Both the position numbers and the translations under genes were made by a program. Under the pieces are notes generated by a model. That model ran no database searches. It was not told where the DNA came from and saw nothing but the letters and a program-made list of their open reading frames with translations. DNA of 32,379 nucleotides from a virus: positions 1 to 32,379 of IMG/VR virus record IMGVR_UViG_3300010430_000316. One strand, 5' to 3'. How positions within the stretch are numbered: the first letter of the stretch is position 1; the number at the start of each line of letters is the position of its first letter. Below are positions 9,801-18,608 of this stretch, piece by piece.

Positions 9801-12379
9801 CCTCCGCCATCATCTACGCTTATAACGCCCGTACTATCATTTGCCAACGTAACTCGGAGTGCTGATGCCTCAGTTCCACCACCTGTTACATTTAGGGGTG
9901 CTGGCACTGTTAGTACGTCAACATCACCTATGTTGTTGCTACCTGCTGGCAGAGAAGCGTCAAATTCCTCAATTGCCACCTTTAGATTTCCGCCTGCAGT
10001 TGCATCAATTGCTGTGAAATCGCCTGAACCAGCCGCTTGAGCAAATAGAACAGATTTTACTACCTGCGCCGATCTGTCTGGCGACATATCGTTAGATAAT
10101 CTGTGTATAGAAGTGAGTACATTAGTTCTGTGCAATACGGTCTGCGCCCTAAATGCTGATTGCCCTGTACCACCGTTGGTATAAACGATTCGGAAGTATC
10201 TAGCACATACAGGAAACTGGAATCGCCTCGTATCGCTGGCAGATATATCCATCGTAAAGGTATAAACATCATCCCAATTAGAGTTATCGGTTGAAAACTG
10301 GAACGTCATGCCGTCTATCGCACCATCCACATCAGCGTAAAGCGTACAAGTAACCGAAGAATATCCGTCTAGGTCTGTTCCTGTTCCTGTATATACCGCA
10401 TCAATCCCTAAAGGTGAGGTGGTCGAGTTGTTTGAATCAATATCGGAGCTATCAAGGTCGGTAGTGAGGTTTCCAGAAGCAACATTGACATCTAACGCAC
10501 CGGCAGTTTCAGTAATGTCTGTACCATCACCAGCTTGCAGGTTTACATTCACCTCCGGCATTGTCAACACATCCACTTGCATCTCCGAACCGGCTACTGC
10601 ACCTGCTATTGTTCCTAAGTTGGTGTCCATGCTGGCGGTATCAGCCAAAATTGCCGTGCTATTGGTTTCGGTTACAGTTCCATCAACCGTCAACGAACCA
10701 CCGTTATCATCAACGCTTAGAACACCAGTGCTATTGTTGGCGATAGTTACCCGTAGGGCTGTGGCTTCCGCACCACCGCCCGTAACTGCACCAAAATCTG
10801 TATTGGTCTCAATGTCTGCTAGTGAACCCTCTACACCGTCAAGGTGTCCAATAATGGTGGTTTGATTTGCGGAAGTTGATGCGCCTGTTGGTAGTGATAC
10901 CGTTCCGGCAACATTATTAATATTCCACGTTCCTGATTGTGTAACTGCTAGAGTTGAATCAGTTACGTCTACTGGTAAAGGTTTCGCACTAGAGACTGCC
11001 CTCAACGTATCGGCTGCGTCTTCCCACAAAATCGCCGTTCCTGTGATACTTGCATCCGTATCGGCTTCGGTGTATTGAGTGCCACCGCCGATACCAACAC
11101 TGTCTGATGCAATGTTAATATCTAGTTCATTGGTGTTAATAGCAGCGGCAAGCTCCGTCAATCCGGCATTACTAATCGGTACTGTTGTACCACTGGCATC
11201 AACGACAAGTGTTCCCTCGACTGCTGTTTCGATGGCTTCCGTATCAATTTTGATTTGGTCTAATACCGCATCAATAGTGTCCAGTACCGCATTATCGGTG
11301 GCGCTTAAATTGGCGGTTACTGTTCCGTCTATGGTGATGGAATTGCCACCATCCGCAATGGTTACATCATCGGCGTGTTTCATGTAAAGCTCGCCCTTGT
11401 CGGTGGCCCGCAAAGCTATATTGTCGCCATCGGTTGTGGTTTGACCAGATAGTGCATCGTCCCGCACCGCCATATTCATATTGCCAACTGGGTTGGCTGC
11501 TGAGGCTGCATCTTCCGTATACTGAGTGCCACCGCCGATACCGACATCGTCTTGCGATATAACAATTTCTAGTCTTCTGTCAGTGTTCATTCTTAGTGCG
11601 CCAACATCCCCCGAATCAACAGTATCGGTGGTGGCGAATCCCATCGCTGGCGTGCCCAGATCAGTTCCAGCCGTATAAGCTGCGTCATCAGTGGAAGAAG
11701 TACCACCAGCACCACCAACAGCCCCGGCAACAATGTTAACTTGAACGGCATTGTTTACGGCATCCATGACTGATGTTCCAGCACCATCTTCTATGTCGGT
11801 GATTACGCTCGATGTGCTACTGGAAGCTCCACCGCCCCCACGTCCACCTGAATTGGTGAAATTATCATCAAACATCAGCTTGTTGCCCAACTTGACCACT
11901 CGCCTCATGGGAACATAGTCAGTTGCACTTTGCTGCTTAGTCTTGGACTCAATCAATACTTTTTCAACTACTTTTGACAATGCTTGAACGCTTTTGTCTA
12001 TCTTGCCGATAGATTTTTCACTAGCCAGCCAAGCGGGAAATTCTACGTCCTTTGGCTTGGGGAATTGTATATCGGATAGGTTCTCAACTAATACCTCTTT
12101 GTCCTTATCGGTAACATCAATTCCTCGGCTCAATAGCTCGCCCAAAGCTCCGATGCCATCCCTTATTTCCATCAGCTTATCTATATTTTGTAAGTGTCTT
12201 CCCTCGTGATCTAGCGACTCGACAATTTTTACAAAGTCATTTCGGACATCTGTCATTTCTTTAGCGATATCCTTTATCTCTGGCAGGTTAATCGAAAACC
12301 CAACTTGTGCGGTTTGATCTTTTTCCCTCACGATATTATGTTTCGCTTTATCCAGTTTGTCTTTTCGCCTGTTATTCAT
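6833..12379 (-). CDS. Giant repetitive virion protein (putative fiber/decoration, 1848 aa)
   Basis: The largest gene of the window. Residues 1-150 are charged and helical (a likely docking or coiled-coil part). The rest is built from shuffled Thr/Asp/Val/Gly-rich modules: EA(T/S)ALRVT(I/L)AN(N/D)STGV occurs six times, a GGGTQY(T/D/A)E-type segment six times and TANLSATDNAVLD-type segments six times. A distinct module near the middle (TLYADVDGAIDGMTFQFSTDN, then RYFRIVYTNGGTGQ) looks like a discoidin-like or beta-sandwich unit. The end (VQ-type AAPLFLQLFNV, PQGVAYGTAI, GACIINLHYK) matches a C-terminal jelly-roll domain I know from other phage virion proteins. It overlaps the portal gene by eight bases and has AGGGG upstream. 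No enzyme motif is seen. Likely a head or tail fiber; its high Ser/Thr content makes it a candidate substrate for the glycan cassette (inference). Confidence 0.82.
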   Translation of the reverse strand: MNNRRKDKLDKAKHNIVREKDQTAQVGFSINLPEIKDIAKEMTDVRNDFVKIVESLDHEGRHLQNIDKLMEIRDGIGALGELLSRGIDVTDKDKEVLVENLSDIQFPKPKDVEFPAWLASEKSIGKIDKSVQALSKVVEKVLIESKTKQQSATDYVPMRRVVKLGNKLMFDDNFTNSGGRGGGGASSSTSSVITDIEDGAGTSVMDAVNNAVQVNIVAGAVGGAGGTSSTDDAAYTAGTDLGTPAMGFATTDTVDSGDVGALRMNTDRRLEIVISQDDVGIGGGTQYTEDAASAANPVGNMNMAVRDDALSGQTTTDGDNIALRATDKGELYMKHADDVTIADGGNSITIDGTVTANLSATDNAVLDTIDAVLDQIKIDTEAIETAVEGTLVVDASGTTVPISNAGLTELAAAINTNELDINIASDSVGIGGGTQYTEADTDASITGTAILWEDAADTLRAVSSAKPLPVDVTDSTLAVTQSGTWNINNVAGTVSLPTGASTSANQTTIIGHLDGVEGSLADIETNTDFGAVTGGGAEATALRVTIANNSTGVLSVDDNGGSLTVDGTVTETNSTAILADTASMDTNLGTIAGAVAGSEMQVDVLTMPEVNVNLQAGDGTDITETAGALDVNVASGNLTTDLDSSDIDSNNSTTSPLGIDAVYTGTGTDLDGYSSVTCTLYADVDGAIDGMTFQFSTDNSNWDDVYTFTMDISASDTRRFQFPVCARYFRIVYTNGGTGQSAFRAQTVLHRTNVLTSIHRLSNDMSPDRSAQVVKSVLFAQAAGSGDFTAIDATAGGNLKVAIEEFDASLPAGSNNIGDVDVLTVPAPLNVTGGGTEASALRVTLANDSTGVISVDDGGGALTVDGTVTANLSATDNAVLDTIETNTDFGTVTGGGVEATALRVTIANDSTGVVSIDDNAGSLTVDNSGLTELAAAINANELDINIASDSVGIGGGTQYTEGDTDPSLTGTIAMGESTGNSAEALLLNASRHLQVDIATDSVGIGGGTQYTEDAAAAGDPVGNAQILVREDSPVSIAADGDNVARRSTEYGAAYTQILDSSGNFIDSFGGSGGTSAADDADFTAGTTQGTPSMGVYESSPTSVTDGDLGTLGITSTRSLKVHETNSTAILADTANMDTNIGTIAGAVTGSEMQVDIVTAPEIAINDGGNVITVDGTITANLGATDNAVLDTIETNTDFGTVTGGGVEASALRVTIANDSTGVVSVDDAGGTLTVDNAGLTELAAAINANELDINIASDSVGIGGGTQYATNVAYADGNTGTLALSVRDDSLTTLTEADGDYSTLKVDSTGRLWANVSNTVTVDATGQGDLPITLDGETVGVSGTVTANLSATDNAVLDTIETNTDFGAVTGGGTEASALRVTIANNSTGVLSIDDNGGAITVDNGGTFATQLDGDALTALQLIDDPVATISSTDVMRVAIFDDSDAQITSFGGGTQYDEDTAHNTGDTGTMTLAVRNDTLAALAGTDGDYAPLQVNATGALFVDVADGGTLETLVDGIETVLGTIDSDTSSLAGTVSGSELQVDVVSSALPTGASTAANQSTIIGHLDGVEGSLVDIETNTDFGAVTGGGVEATALRVTLANDSTGVVTVDGTVTANLSATDNAVLDSIDSAVNGTLTVDGSGVTQPVSGTVTANLSATDNTVLDNIDTNTTGLAGTVSGSELQVDVVASLPAGTNAIGKLSANSGVDIGDVDVTSISAGSNLVADVGIQGRTTGGLSTYYDADLDEAAIAVKAGAGTVYGITAFNTTAAPLFLQLFNVAQGSVTVGTTTPTEQYVIPGNADSDGAGFTYNIPQGVAYGTAITAACSTDSEGNTAPGAGACIINLHYK
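6990..11860 (-). repeat. Mosaic of diverged in-frame coding repeats inside the giant gene
   Basis: Within the 1848-codon gene, units of about 30-90 codons recur in different orders rather than as a clean tandem array. The longest shared block joins three modules: ATDNAVLDTIETNTDFG, then EATALRVTIANDSTGV and then LTELAAAINANELDINIASDSVGIGGGTQY. The copies differ at many third positions, so the repeats are old at the DNA level although protein identity is high, which points to selection on the protein. The antisense strand stays open over long stretches because of this codon pattern. Boundaries are approximate. Confidence 0.75.
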
Positions 12380-14714
12380 TGTCTACCCCTAACACCTTTT
12401 CCAATTCTCTTATGTATTCTCGATCTTCTTTTTTCAGCAATTCCATGTTCTTGATTTGTTCCTTTAGGTTATCCGCTTGCTTTTCGCCTGTAAATTCCCC
12501 CTCACCAGTGAAAATCGGTAATATAATGCAACGGCAGTTGGGATGGAGCGGTGGGTATTGGGTAGTCCCCTGATAATCCACCATGTTTTGATACTGTTTG
12601 TCATTCATAATTCCTTTCAAGAAGCCGTTATAGTCACCCTTTAATTGAACAATCTTGCCATTCATAGGCGCGCATAGTGAATCCACTCTGTCATCTTCGG
12701 CAGTCAACCATTGCTTGGCCACTACGCCTGGGGTTTGCTCAAAGACATCCTGCGCCCCCAAGTTGGAAGCCCTTATCACCTCTGTTCTGACTATCCTCTC
12801 GGCAATTCTTGGTGTAATTTCCACAAATTGCTCTGTTATTTCCCGCTTAATCTTCGGTATTGACTTACCTTCTGCGAGTCCACTTGCCAATATATCGGTC
12901 ATTTCGTCCACCCTGCTAGCGATCATTGAGTTAGCGAATAGGAGGATTTGCTTCATCAGTTCTTTTCTTATGTCTAATTCTTTTTGATGCTTTGGCACGT
13001 AGGGATTTTCTGAGCCAACCAGTTTTTGAGCTTCTTGACCGCTCGCCACTAACACTTCAAACAAAATAGGTATGGAGGCTTCGGCAATTCGCAATTTTCT
13101 GGCTTCCACGTCAACCAAGTCTGAGGACTTGCGGTTTTCTGGTTTATCAATATTGCTCAATCCTTCTGCAACTATTTCTTTGGTTTGTTGCTCTATGACG
13201 TTTTGCAAGCGTTTCTCCTGTGCCTCCACATGATCTATCTGCTTGCTCCAATATCCCCACACTTGATCGTTTGTGAATATAGCATGTTGTCGGATTTCTT
13301 CTCTTGCCTGTTTCTTCCGGCGACTTCGTACAATCTTTTCGGCGTATGGTCTGGCTTTTCGCACCGCAATTTGGTGTTCCCTCTTTTGGGTGTAAAGCTT
13401 GGTTTTCCTGAAATGTCGCTTATAGTTTACGTTCTGTATGGATTTTGGTAATTGATTCTCATTGCTAACCCTCTCTGCTCTGTCCGATGCAAATTCGTCA
13501 CCGCCCTGCGTGGGGTCAAGTTCTAGCATTTCCCTCGCCTCGTTTCTGGTTATAACGTCTGAACTCTTTAACCGTATCGCTTTATCAATCTTGGCACTTT
13601 CATCTTCTGGTACAGGATCAACGAACCCCAGTATCAAGTCCTCGCTGAACTGCGGCACTAGAAACTCATTTAACGAATCCACGATTCTGCCAATGTGGGA
13701 TTTTACGGTGGACTGTTTCCATAGAGCAATAGACGCTTCGGCATTGGCTCGGTTCACATCCTCAGTTATACCCAATGCTGATTTGGAATTGCCAAACGCT
13801 GCCATGATTATATCCCTGAGCCATTTCTGTAATTCAATCAACTGCATTTCTTTAGCGTTGCGCTGTAATGATTCAGGCTTCAATCCACCTGAGAATATAG
13901 GTATATTCCAAGCATTGCCCACACCAGTATGCGCTGCTCGAAGTTCTGATTTCATTTTCTTTAGCTGCTCATCGGTGATGCGTTGGTCGGTAGTCAATGC
14001 AAAATCACCGATCATTCCCGATAAGAAAAACTGTCTTAGTGATTCCCTGCTCATTACATCAGTGTCGATTGTTTTTGCGACAACTTCCACCTTTGATAAA
14101 CCCCTGTATGGGTTCTTTGGGTTAGGCTCTTTAATTTGTATTACCTGTTCGGGTGAGTATTTCATTTCAACAGACTTACCATCAATGGTGTCTTTGTATA
14201 GATATCCGTCAACCAATTGCCTTGAGTTATCGGTGAAGTCGCCCAATATCAACTCAATATTCGCCGGGTTAAGCGTGAACAGGTTTTGCGGGTTAGTCGG
14301 TTCATCTAGCAATAGAAACGAATCACCAGCTAAGTTGATGTGTGATTCTAATGTATAAATTCCCTCTGCTTTGGTAGTGGTGTCATTGAATCTGTCCAAC
14401 AAGTCTAAAACAGGGTGTTCATCTATTTTAACAAGTTCAATCTCGCCAGCTCTCATTCTGGTTCTATAGAGTTCAAATTCGACCTTTGACACTTCCGTTG
14501 CTAGAGTGTGGTTGTTTATGTAGACCCATTCCTCATTAGCATCAAGCAACTTGTCCGAAACGGTCTTTTCGTTGGATAACTTCTTTTGTCTTAAATCAAG
14601 AAAACCACCCAAATACTGCGTGGATTTGTGTTTCACTTCTTTGATGACCTCTTTAGTCGGTAAATTACCAGTCAAGCCCCGGCCAATAATCTGAAACCTT
14701 TCCCTTAGAGTCAC
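12372..14714 (-). CDS. Portal protein fused to a MuF-like domain
   Basis: A 780-residue fusion. The first 430 residues are an HK97/SPP1-type portal, the dodecameric ring through which DNA enters: marks include HPVLDLLDRFND, LAGDSFLLLDEP, a KEPNPKNPYRGLSKVEVV segment and GITEDVNRANAEAS, which is the portal stem-to-crown signature. The C-terminal 150 residues are MuF-like: IAERIVRTEVIRASNLGAQ, then TAEDDRVDSLCAPMNGK and PLHPNCRC, a metal- or Cys/His-rich signature of phage minor head proteins. Between them is a basic helical linker (residues about 440-520). The start is GTG with GGAAAG upstream, overlapping the terminase gene by 50 bases. MuF is normally a separate protein that sits on the portal, so the fusion puts both in one chain. 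Confidence 0.93.
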   Translation of the reverse strand: MTLRERFQIIGRGLTGNLPTKEVIKEVKHKSTQYLGGFLDLRQKKLSNEKTVSDKLLDANEEWVYINNHTLATEVSKVEFELYRTRMRAGEIELVKIDEHPVLDLLDRFNDTTTKAEGIYTLESHINLAGDSFLLLDEPTNPQNLFTLNPANIELILGDFTDNSRQLVDGYLYKDTIDGKSVEMKYSPEQVIQIKEPNPKNPYRGLSKVEVVAKTIDTDVMSRESLRQFFLSGMIGDFALTTDQRITDEQLKKMKSELRAAHTGVGNAWNIPIFSGGLKPESLQRNAKEMQLIELQKWLRDIIMAAFGNSKSALGITEDVNRANAEASIALWKQSTVKSHIGRIVDSLNEFLVPQFSEDLILGFVDPVPEDESAKIDKAIRLKSSDVITRNEAREMLELDPTQGGDEFASDRAERVSNENQLPKSIQNVNYKRHFRKTKLYTQKREHQIAVRKARPYAEKIVRSRRKKQAREEIRQHAIFTNDQVWGYWSKQIDHVEAQEKRLQNVIEQQTKEIVAEGLSNIDKPENRKSSDLVDVEARKLRIAEASIPILFEVLVASGQEAQKLVGSENPYVPKHQKELDIRKELMKQILLFANSMIASRVDEMTDILASGLAEGKSIPKIKREITEQFVEITPRIAERIVRTEVIRASNLGAQDVFEQTPGVVAKQWLTAEDDRVDSLCAPMNGKIVQLKGDYNGFLKGIMNDKQYQNMVDYQGTTQYPPLHPNCRCIILPIFTGEGEFTGEKQADNLKEQIKNMELLKKEDREYIRELEKVLGVDNE

Positions 14715-16188
14715 GATCTACTTTCCTTTCCTTCTGGTCAACAGCAAGAAGTGTCATATCTGCCGTTGCGCCCTTTGTGTACTCAGCGTATGCCCATTCA
14801 GCCAAAGCCCATGAGTCAGGATAGTCATCGTGTGCGCTGGCATCATCGGGATGCGCTACATGCAGGAGTTGTCCCTTATATTCCTGCTGGAGATCTAGCA
14901 TTTGCTGTTTAAACCTCTCACCGTCTTTTGTATCTAGTTTGGGCAAATCCGTCAACAACTCTTTTATTGATACTTTCAAATTAGTGTACATGTTGTGTTT
15001 CGATACCGCCGAAAACTTGACCCGGTACAGCCCTGAGTTTTCATCCATCCACTGTGTATTTTGCTCAAACCAATCACCCACCCAATCGCCCTGCCCCGTA
15101 GCATCTATGGCGAGAGCCACCACATTATAGTTAGATAAAAACTGTTTGATGATTTCAACTTGATTCATGTAATTATCACCCTGCAATTCCATCCAGTTCA
15201 ATACCTGCTTGCGCCTCAAGTCCCTGTTGTAACGTAAAATCGTTACCACAGTTGAGTCGGGATATTTAGCGGTATCAATCCCGGCAAATGCCTGAGATTG
15301 TTTTTCCTGATAAGTGTTGTGTCTGTCCATGACCATGCGATCCAAATCTTCTTGTGTACAAAATTGACCCTCCCCCAGTTGCCATACTCCGAAATATTGC
15401 CTCTGTATTTCTGGTGAGTCCTGCCCGTATTTCTCGATGTCAGAGCGTACTGACTGCTCATAAATCAGGTGGTAAGGGTCTTTGGTCTGCTCGAACGCTT
15501 GCCTTCTTTGTGTCACAGCTTCATCAAAATAAATCTTATATGCTCCGGCTTGACCCAAGCGGTAAAAATGACATATCTGAGTTCCGGCTGTTCCAATATA
15601 AACTCTGGGCGCATTGGTAGTTTTACCCATCGGCCATATCACATGCTTTAATATCTCATCATCAGCGTCCTGAGCTTCATCAATCAGGATTAAGTCCAGG
15701 GTTAACCCCGCAATCTTTGAGGTCAAACTTATTGGAGCAATGACGCAACTAGAGCCATTGGGCAACACTAACTTCTTTGCGTTTTCTTCTTCCCGTATCT
15801 TCTTTTTGTCCTCCTCGCTCGTTACCATCATGCCCTTAATCGGTCTGAGTGCGTTTCTCAGTATCGTGTAAGATATTCGAGCCTGATCTATCTGCGGTGC
15901 GAATATACCAATTCTAATTGGTCGGTTGTATACCTCCGATACGAAAGTCATAATAACTTCGGCGGTGTGTGCAACCACAGTAGTTTTACCCACCTGACGT
16001 GACGTTTCAATCGCAATTTCTTCTTGTGTCAGTCTATAAACGGCATCCTCTCTCAAATTCTTGGTGATTTCCAAGTTTTCAACCAGCGCATTGATTATTC
16101 TATTCGATACCTCCTCCTGATATGGATAGAATCTCAGATCATGCTGCGCCCTTAGATGATCTCTCCTCAGTCGTTGGAAGTTTATCAA
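14665..16188 (-). CDS. terL: Terminase large subunit
   Basis: A 507-residue DNA-packaging motor. Walker A is SRQVGKTT at residues 63-70, Walker B LILIDEAQD at 166-174, with a coupling TAG-type motif near 200 (IGTAGT). The RNase H-like nuclease domain shows GIDTAKYPDST (D305), LAIDATGQGDWV (D362) and HDDYPDSWALAEW (about 453-465), the three acidic sites that cut concatemeric DNA. No good ATG exists near the N-terminus; the frame starts with TTG at 16186-16188 behind GAGAGGGGGG, which overlaps the small terminase by 50 bases. The motif set is complete, so the gene should be functional. Confidence 0.95.
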   Translation of the reverse strand: MINFQRLRRDHLRAQHDLRFYPYQEEVSNRIINALVENLEITKNLREDAVYRLTQEEIAIETSRQVGKTTVVAHTAEVIMTFVSEVYNRPIRIGIFAPQIDQARISYTILRNALRPIKGMMVTSEEDKKKIREEENAKKLVLPNGSSCVIAPISLTSKIAGLTLDLILIDEAQDADDEILKHVIWPMGKTTNAPRVYIGTAGTQICHFYRLGQAGAYKIYFDEAVTQRRQAFEQTKDPYHLIYEQSVRSDIEKYGQDSPEIQRQYFGVWQLGEGQFCTQEDLDRMVMDRHNTYQEKQSQAFAGIDTAKYPDSTVVTILRYNRDLRRKQVLNWMELQGDNYMNQVEIIKQFLSNYNVVALAIDATGQGDWVGDWFEQNTQWMDENSGLYRVKFSAVSKHNMYTNLKVSIKELLTDLPKLDTKDGERFKQQMLDLQQEYKGQLLHVAHPDDASAHDDYPDSWALAEWAYAEYTKGATADMTLLAVDQKERKVDRDSKGKVSDYWPGLDW

Positions 16189-16519
16189 TTCCGCCCCCCT
16201 CTCCGTACTTGTTTATTATCAACTCGATTGGGTTTTCACTCGATCCTGTGTGTTCTACTTTTTCTGGTGCGTCTACGCCCAACAGTTTCAGTTTCTTTTC
16301 CCACATTCGCCAGTCCTTGCGCCCGGCATTTTCCATTTCTTTTAGCGTTCGTTGTATGGCTCTTTCCATTGCTTGCTGTGCTTCTGGTAGTTTCTTCCAA
16401 TTGGATATTGTAGCCTCACTGACACCCGTAGCCCTTGCAATCTCAGACCAATGCCCCACTTGGTCCTTCTCTAACCTCTTTACAAACTCTTTGAAACTGT
16501 ATTTATCTTCAACTCTCAT
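16139..16519 (-). CDS. terS: Terminase small subunit (HTH DNA-binding)
   Basis: A 126-residue protein directly upstream of terL. Residues 7-45 contain a helix-turn-helix (FVKRLEKDQVGHWSEIARATGVSEATISNWKKLP), which would recognise the packaging site. The following long helix (AMERAIQRTLKEMENAGRKDWRMWEKKLKLLGV) fits the oligomerisation core, and the tail (IDKLPTTEERSSKGAA) is flexible. Size, HTH, helical core and position all match small terminase proteins. The last bases overlap the terL start, suggesting coupled translation. Confidence 0.85.
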   Translation of the reverse strand: MRVEDKYSFKEFVKRLEKDQVGHWSEIARATGVSEATISNWKKLPEAQQAMERAIQRTLKEMENAGRKDWRMWEKKLKLLGVDAPEKVEHTGSSENPIELIINKYGEGGGIDKLPTTEERSSKGAA

Positions 16520-16682
16520 CTTGCTCTATTGTAACCTTTACAACTTTATTTTGGGGTATTGCTAGGAGTTGTGCAACCTTTTGCTGCTCATACTCACCAA
16601 CATCAAATGCCACAGTAAACGAACCGTCCACTTTCGGGCCATTCACTTTAACTTTGTCTGCGAGTATTTCTACTGAGTTCAT
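16509..16682 (-). CDS. Small conserved phage protein of unknown function
   Basis: A 57-residue protein, from an ATG at 16680-16682 with AAAGGT just upstream; a longer in-frame start at 16715 would run into the glycosyltransferase gene and lacks a good site. The sequence (VDGSFTVAFDVGEYEQQKVAQLLAIP) is a beta strand pair then a helix. Small proteins with the same D-G-S-x-x-V-x-F-x-x-G-x-Y-E-x-x-x-x-A-x-L-L layout occur in many phages, often near replication or packaging genes. No function is established that I know of. It overlaps terS by 11 bases. Confidence 0.65.
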   Translation of the reverse strand: MNSVEILADKVKVNGPKVDGSFTVAFDVGEYEQQKVAQLLAIPQNKVVKVTIEQDES

Positions 16683-16695
16683 AATACCTTTATGT

Positions 16696-17544
16696 CTATT
16701 GGGTTGTAAGTTCATCTATAAATTCCTTGTATTCTTTAACACTTTCCACGCAATCGTAGTTTGTTCTTGCATCTTCAAAGATTTGCTTGGCGTAAACATT
16801 GCGCTTATAGGTATCGTGCAACCGTTCTAATGCCTCTACTGTTGTTACCGCCGGAACTCCAAGCAAGTGCGAAACGATTGTTTTGTTTTCGGATTTGAAC
16901 CTGTCTTGAGGTCTATATCCTTTGGGTAGTATAACAGCATCGTGGGTTTTCAACATTCTGAATATGTTTTCTTGTTGGTATTTCTTATATGTGTAGTCTA
17001 GTTCGCCATGTCCTTTAGCCCACCGATATGCGTTAGGGTCATAATTCGAGTATATAGTCAGCTTGATATTGTTTCTGGCTAAGTATGGAACGGCTGTTTT
17101 TAGCAAATCGGCGTTTTGCGAATAACCGAACCACGCCACGCTTTCAATTTTGCCAGTGTGGGTTTTGGGGAATTTTGGCATATTATCGAGGTCAAATCTA
17201 TCTTTTATTACCTTGACTGGTTTATCTGTTAATTGCCTTATGAACTCTGCCATTGCTTGAGTTGGGCAAGTAACCCCATCCACAACGTCAATGGTTTCCT
17301 TAACTTTTTGCCCTTCCAGCCAGTCAGGGTCGCATATATCCAGTATCTTGATTCCGTCAAACACCTTTGGAAAATCAAAATCCGCGGTCATATAGACTTT
17401 TTGGAACACAATGACATCTGGTTTTTCGGCGTATTCGTACAGTTTGGCATCTGGCCAATGCTTGATGAGGTTGTGAACTCGTATCGTGGTTGACCCGATT
17501 TGTCTTTTGTTGTGATACTTCTCGTATGTAAAAAAGCTCACCAT
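16696..17544 (-). CDS. Glycosyltransferase-like protein
   Basis: A 282-residue protein probably belonging to the GT-B family. It starts [27 protein letters not shown], a stretch found at the start of a phage and bacterial glycosyltransferase-like group, followed by a Rossmann-like first half (KPDVIVFQKVYMTADFDFPKVFDG, KILDICDPDWLEG) and a C-terminal half with VAWFGYSQN, KLTIYSNYD and HDAVILPKGYRPQDRFKSENKTIVSHLLGVPAV, where the acidic and Lys residues match a nucleotide-sugar binding site. I chose the ATG at 17542-17544 because it leaves only a seven-base overlap with the upstream gene; ATG at 17562 is an alternative. Donor and acceptor sugars are not readable from the sequence. Confidence 0.72.
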   Translation of the reverse strand: MVSFFTYEKYHNKRQIGSTTIRVHNLIKHWPDAKLYEYAEKPDVIVFQKVYMTADFDFPKVFDGIKILDICDPDWLEGQKVKETIDVVDGVTCPTQAMAEFIRQLTDKPVKVIKDRFDLDNMPKFPKTHTGKIESVAWFGYSQNADLLKTAVPYLARNNIKLTIYSNYDPNAYRWAKGHGELDYTYKKYQQENIFRMLKTHDAVILPKGYRPQDRFKSENKTIVSHLLGVPAVTTVEALERLHDTYKRNVYAKQIFEDARTNYDCVESVKEYKEFIDELTTQ

Positions 17545-18608
17545 ATTTTTTGTCCATTCCATTTCGGTTTGTTGCCCTTTGATACTTCGCTGATGATATG
17601 CCACAAGTCCTTGAGATATCTTTCAAGGTTGAAATACTTAATGGCAGATTCCCTACCCCTTTGTCCTATCTCAACCGCATCTTTATAGTGATAATTCACT
17701 AACTGGTAAATGGTTTCAGCATATGATGCCGGATTGTCGGGTACGATAATACCATTCACGCCATGTACTATGAACTCATCAGCGTTGTGATACTTGCTTG
17801 TTAATATGGCCGATCCTGAAAGCATTGCTTCGGTTCTTGAGCGTGGCATCGGTGAATCTAACGTGGGGTTGACGTATATCAAAGACCTGCCGATATATTC
17901 TCGATACTCCGTCCAGTCAAACGGGACTTTTGCATTTCCCCAAAACAACGGGTCAATTTGGATATGCCTGACAAAATCTCCATACTTCTCTTTTGTCATT
18001 GTTTTTATCATTGTCAAAAGTGAACGATTGTAATACTTATCCAATCCACCCGGTGACAGTGAAATCACCGCTCTAGGTTCTTTGGGTAGGTCAAACCACT
18101 CTTTTTCATCCATTCCATGTATAAGCGGATATCCCCAACCCCAACGGTCACCTGCGGCATAAGAGTTCACCACCATAAAATTGTCGCCAATTAGCCTACG
18201 CATACCCTCAATGTGCTTTTTAGTTCCGTCCGTTCTGGATATTTCGCCGCCATTAATTACCATATCCTCGTCATACATTTCGGCATACATCGGAGTGCCA
18301 TGATTGATAACGATTTTCGGGATATCCTGAATCAGCTTGTTCATTTCACGATATATTTTGCCCTTGCCGATGTCGGGGTTAACGTGTTGTTGGTCAACGT
18401 GCAGGATCGCCACATCATACTTGCCGGGTTCGTAATAGGCCGCCCATTTCAAGTGCTTTGGCATTGGTCTCATTGACTGGTGAAACCTTGACCACTTCCG
18501 TACATTGTTGTTCAGATAAGTAAACTCAACGTCATAGTGTTCAGCCAGTTTAAGCATTTCATGCTGGTTGCCCAAATGGTTGACCACTCCGAATATCTTT
18601 AAAGCCAT
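17538..18608 (-). CDS. GT4-type glycosyltransferase
   Basis: A 356-residue GT-B protein. The N-terminal half has a Rossmann pattern ([39 protein letters not shown]) and a NHGTP segment. The C-terminal half has the donor-binding marks of family GT4: [15 protein letters not shown], the motif [27 protein letters not shown], in which the acidic residue of the E-x7-E-like site is in the RTEAMLSG segment, and [16 protein letters not shown], the phosphate-binding end. It probably transfers a sugar from a nucleotide donor in the cytoplasm. The ATG overlaps the GDP-mannose dehydratase stop by ten bases. Confidence 0.82.
   Translation of the reverse strand: MALKIFGVVNHLGNQHEMLKLAEHYDVEFTYLNNNVRKWSRFHQSMRPMPKHLKWAAYYEPGKYDVAILHVDQQHVNPDIGKGKIYREMNKLIQDIPKIVINHGTPMYAEMYDEDMVINGGEISRTDGTKKHIEGMRRLIGDNFMVVNSYAAGDRWGWGYPLIHGMDEKEWFDLPKEPRAVISLSPGGLDKYYNRSLLTMIKTMTKEKYGDFVRHIQIDPLFWGNAKVPFDWTEYREYIGRSLIYVNPTLDSPMPRSRTEAMLSGSAILTSKYHNADEFIVHGVNGIIVPDNPASYAETIYQLVNYHYKDAVEIGQRGRESAIKYFNLERYLKDLWHIISEVSKGNKPKWNGQKIW

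Noticed and set aside
7254-11387. Several long plus-strand open frames opposite the giant gene (up to 261 codons)
   Set aside because: They mirror the repeated codon pattern of the minus-strand gene, have repeated Pro/Val/Ser-rich sequence, no ribosome sites and no recognisable domain. They are shadows of the repeats.
13462-14358. 298-codon plus-strand frame opposite the portal gene
   Set aside because: The minus strand encodes a clear portal with all motifs; the opposite frame is Ser/Leu-rich, without a ribosome site or domain.
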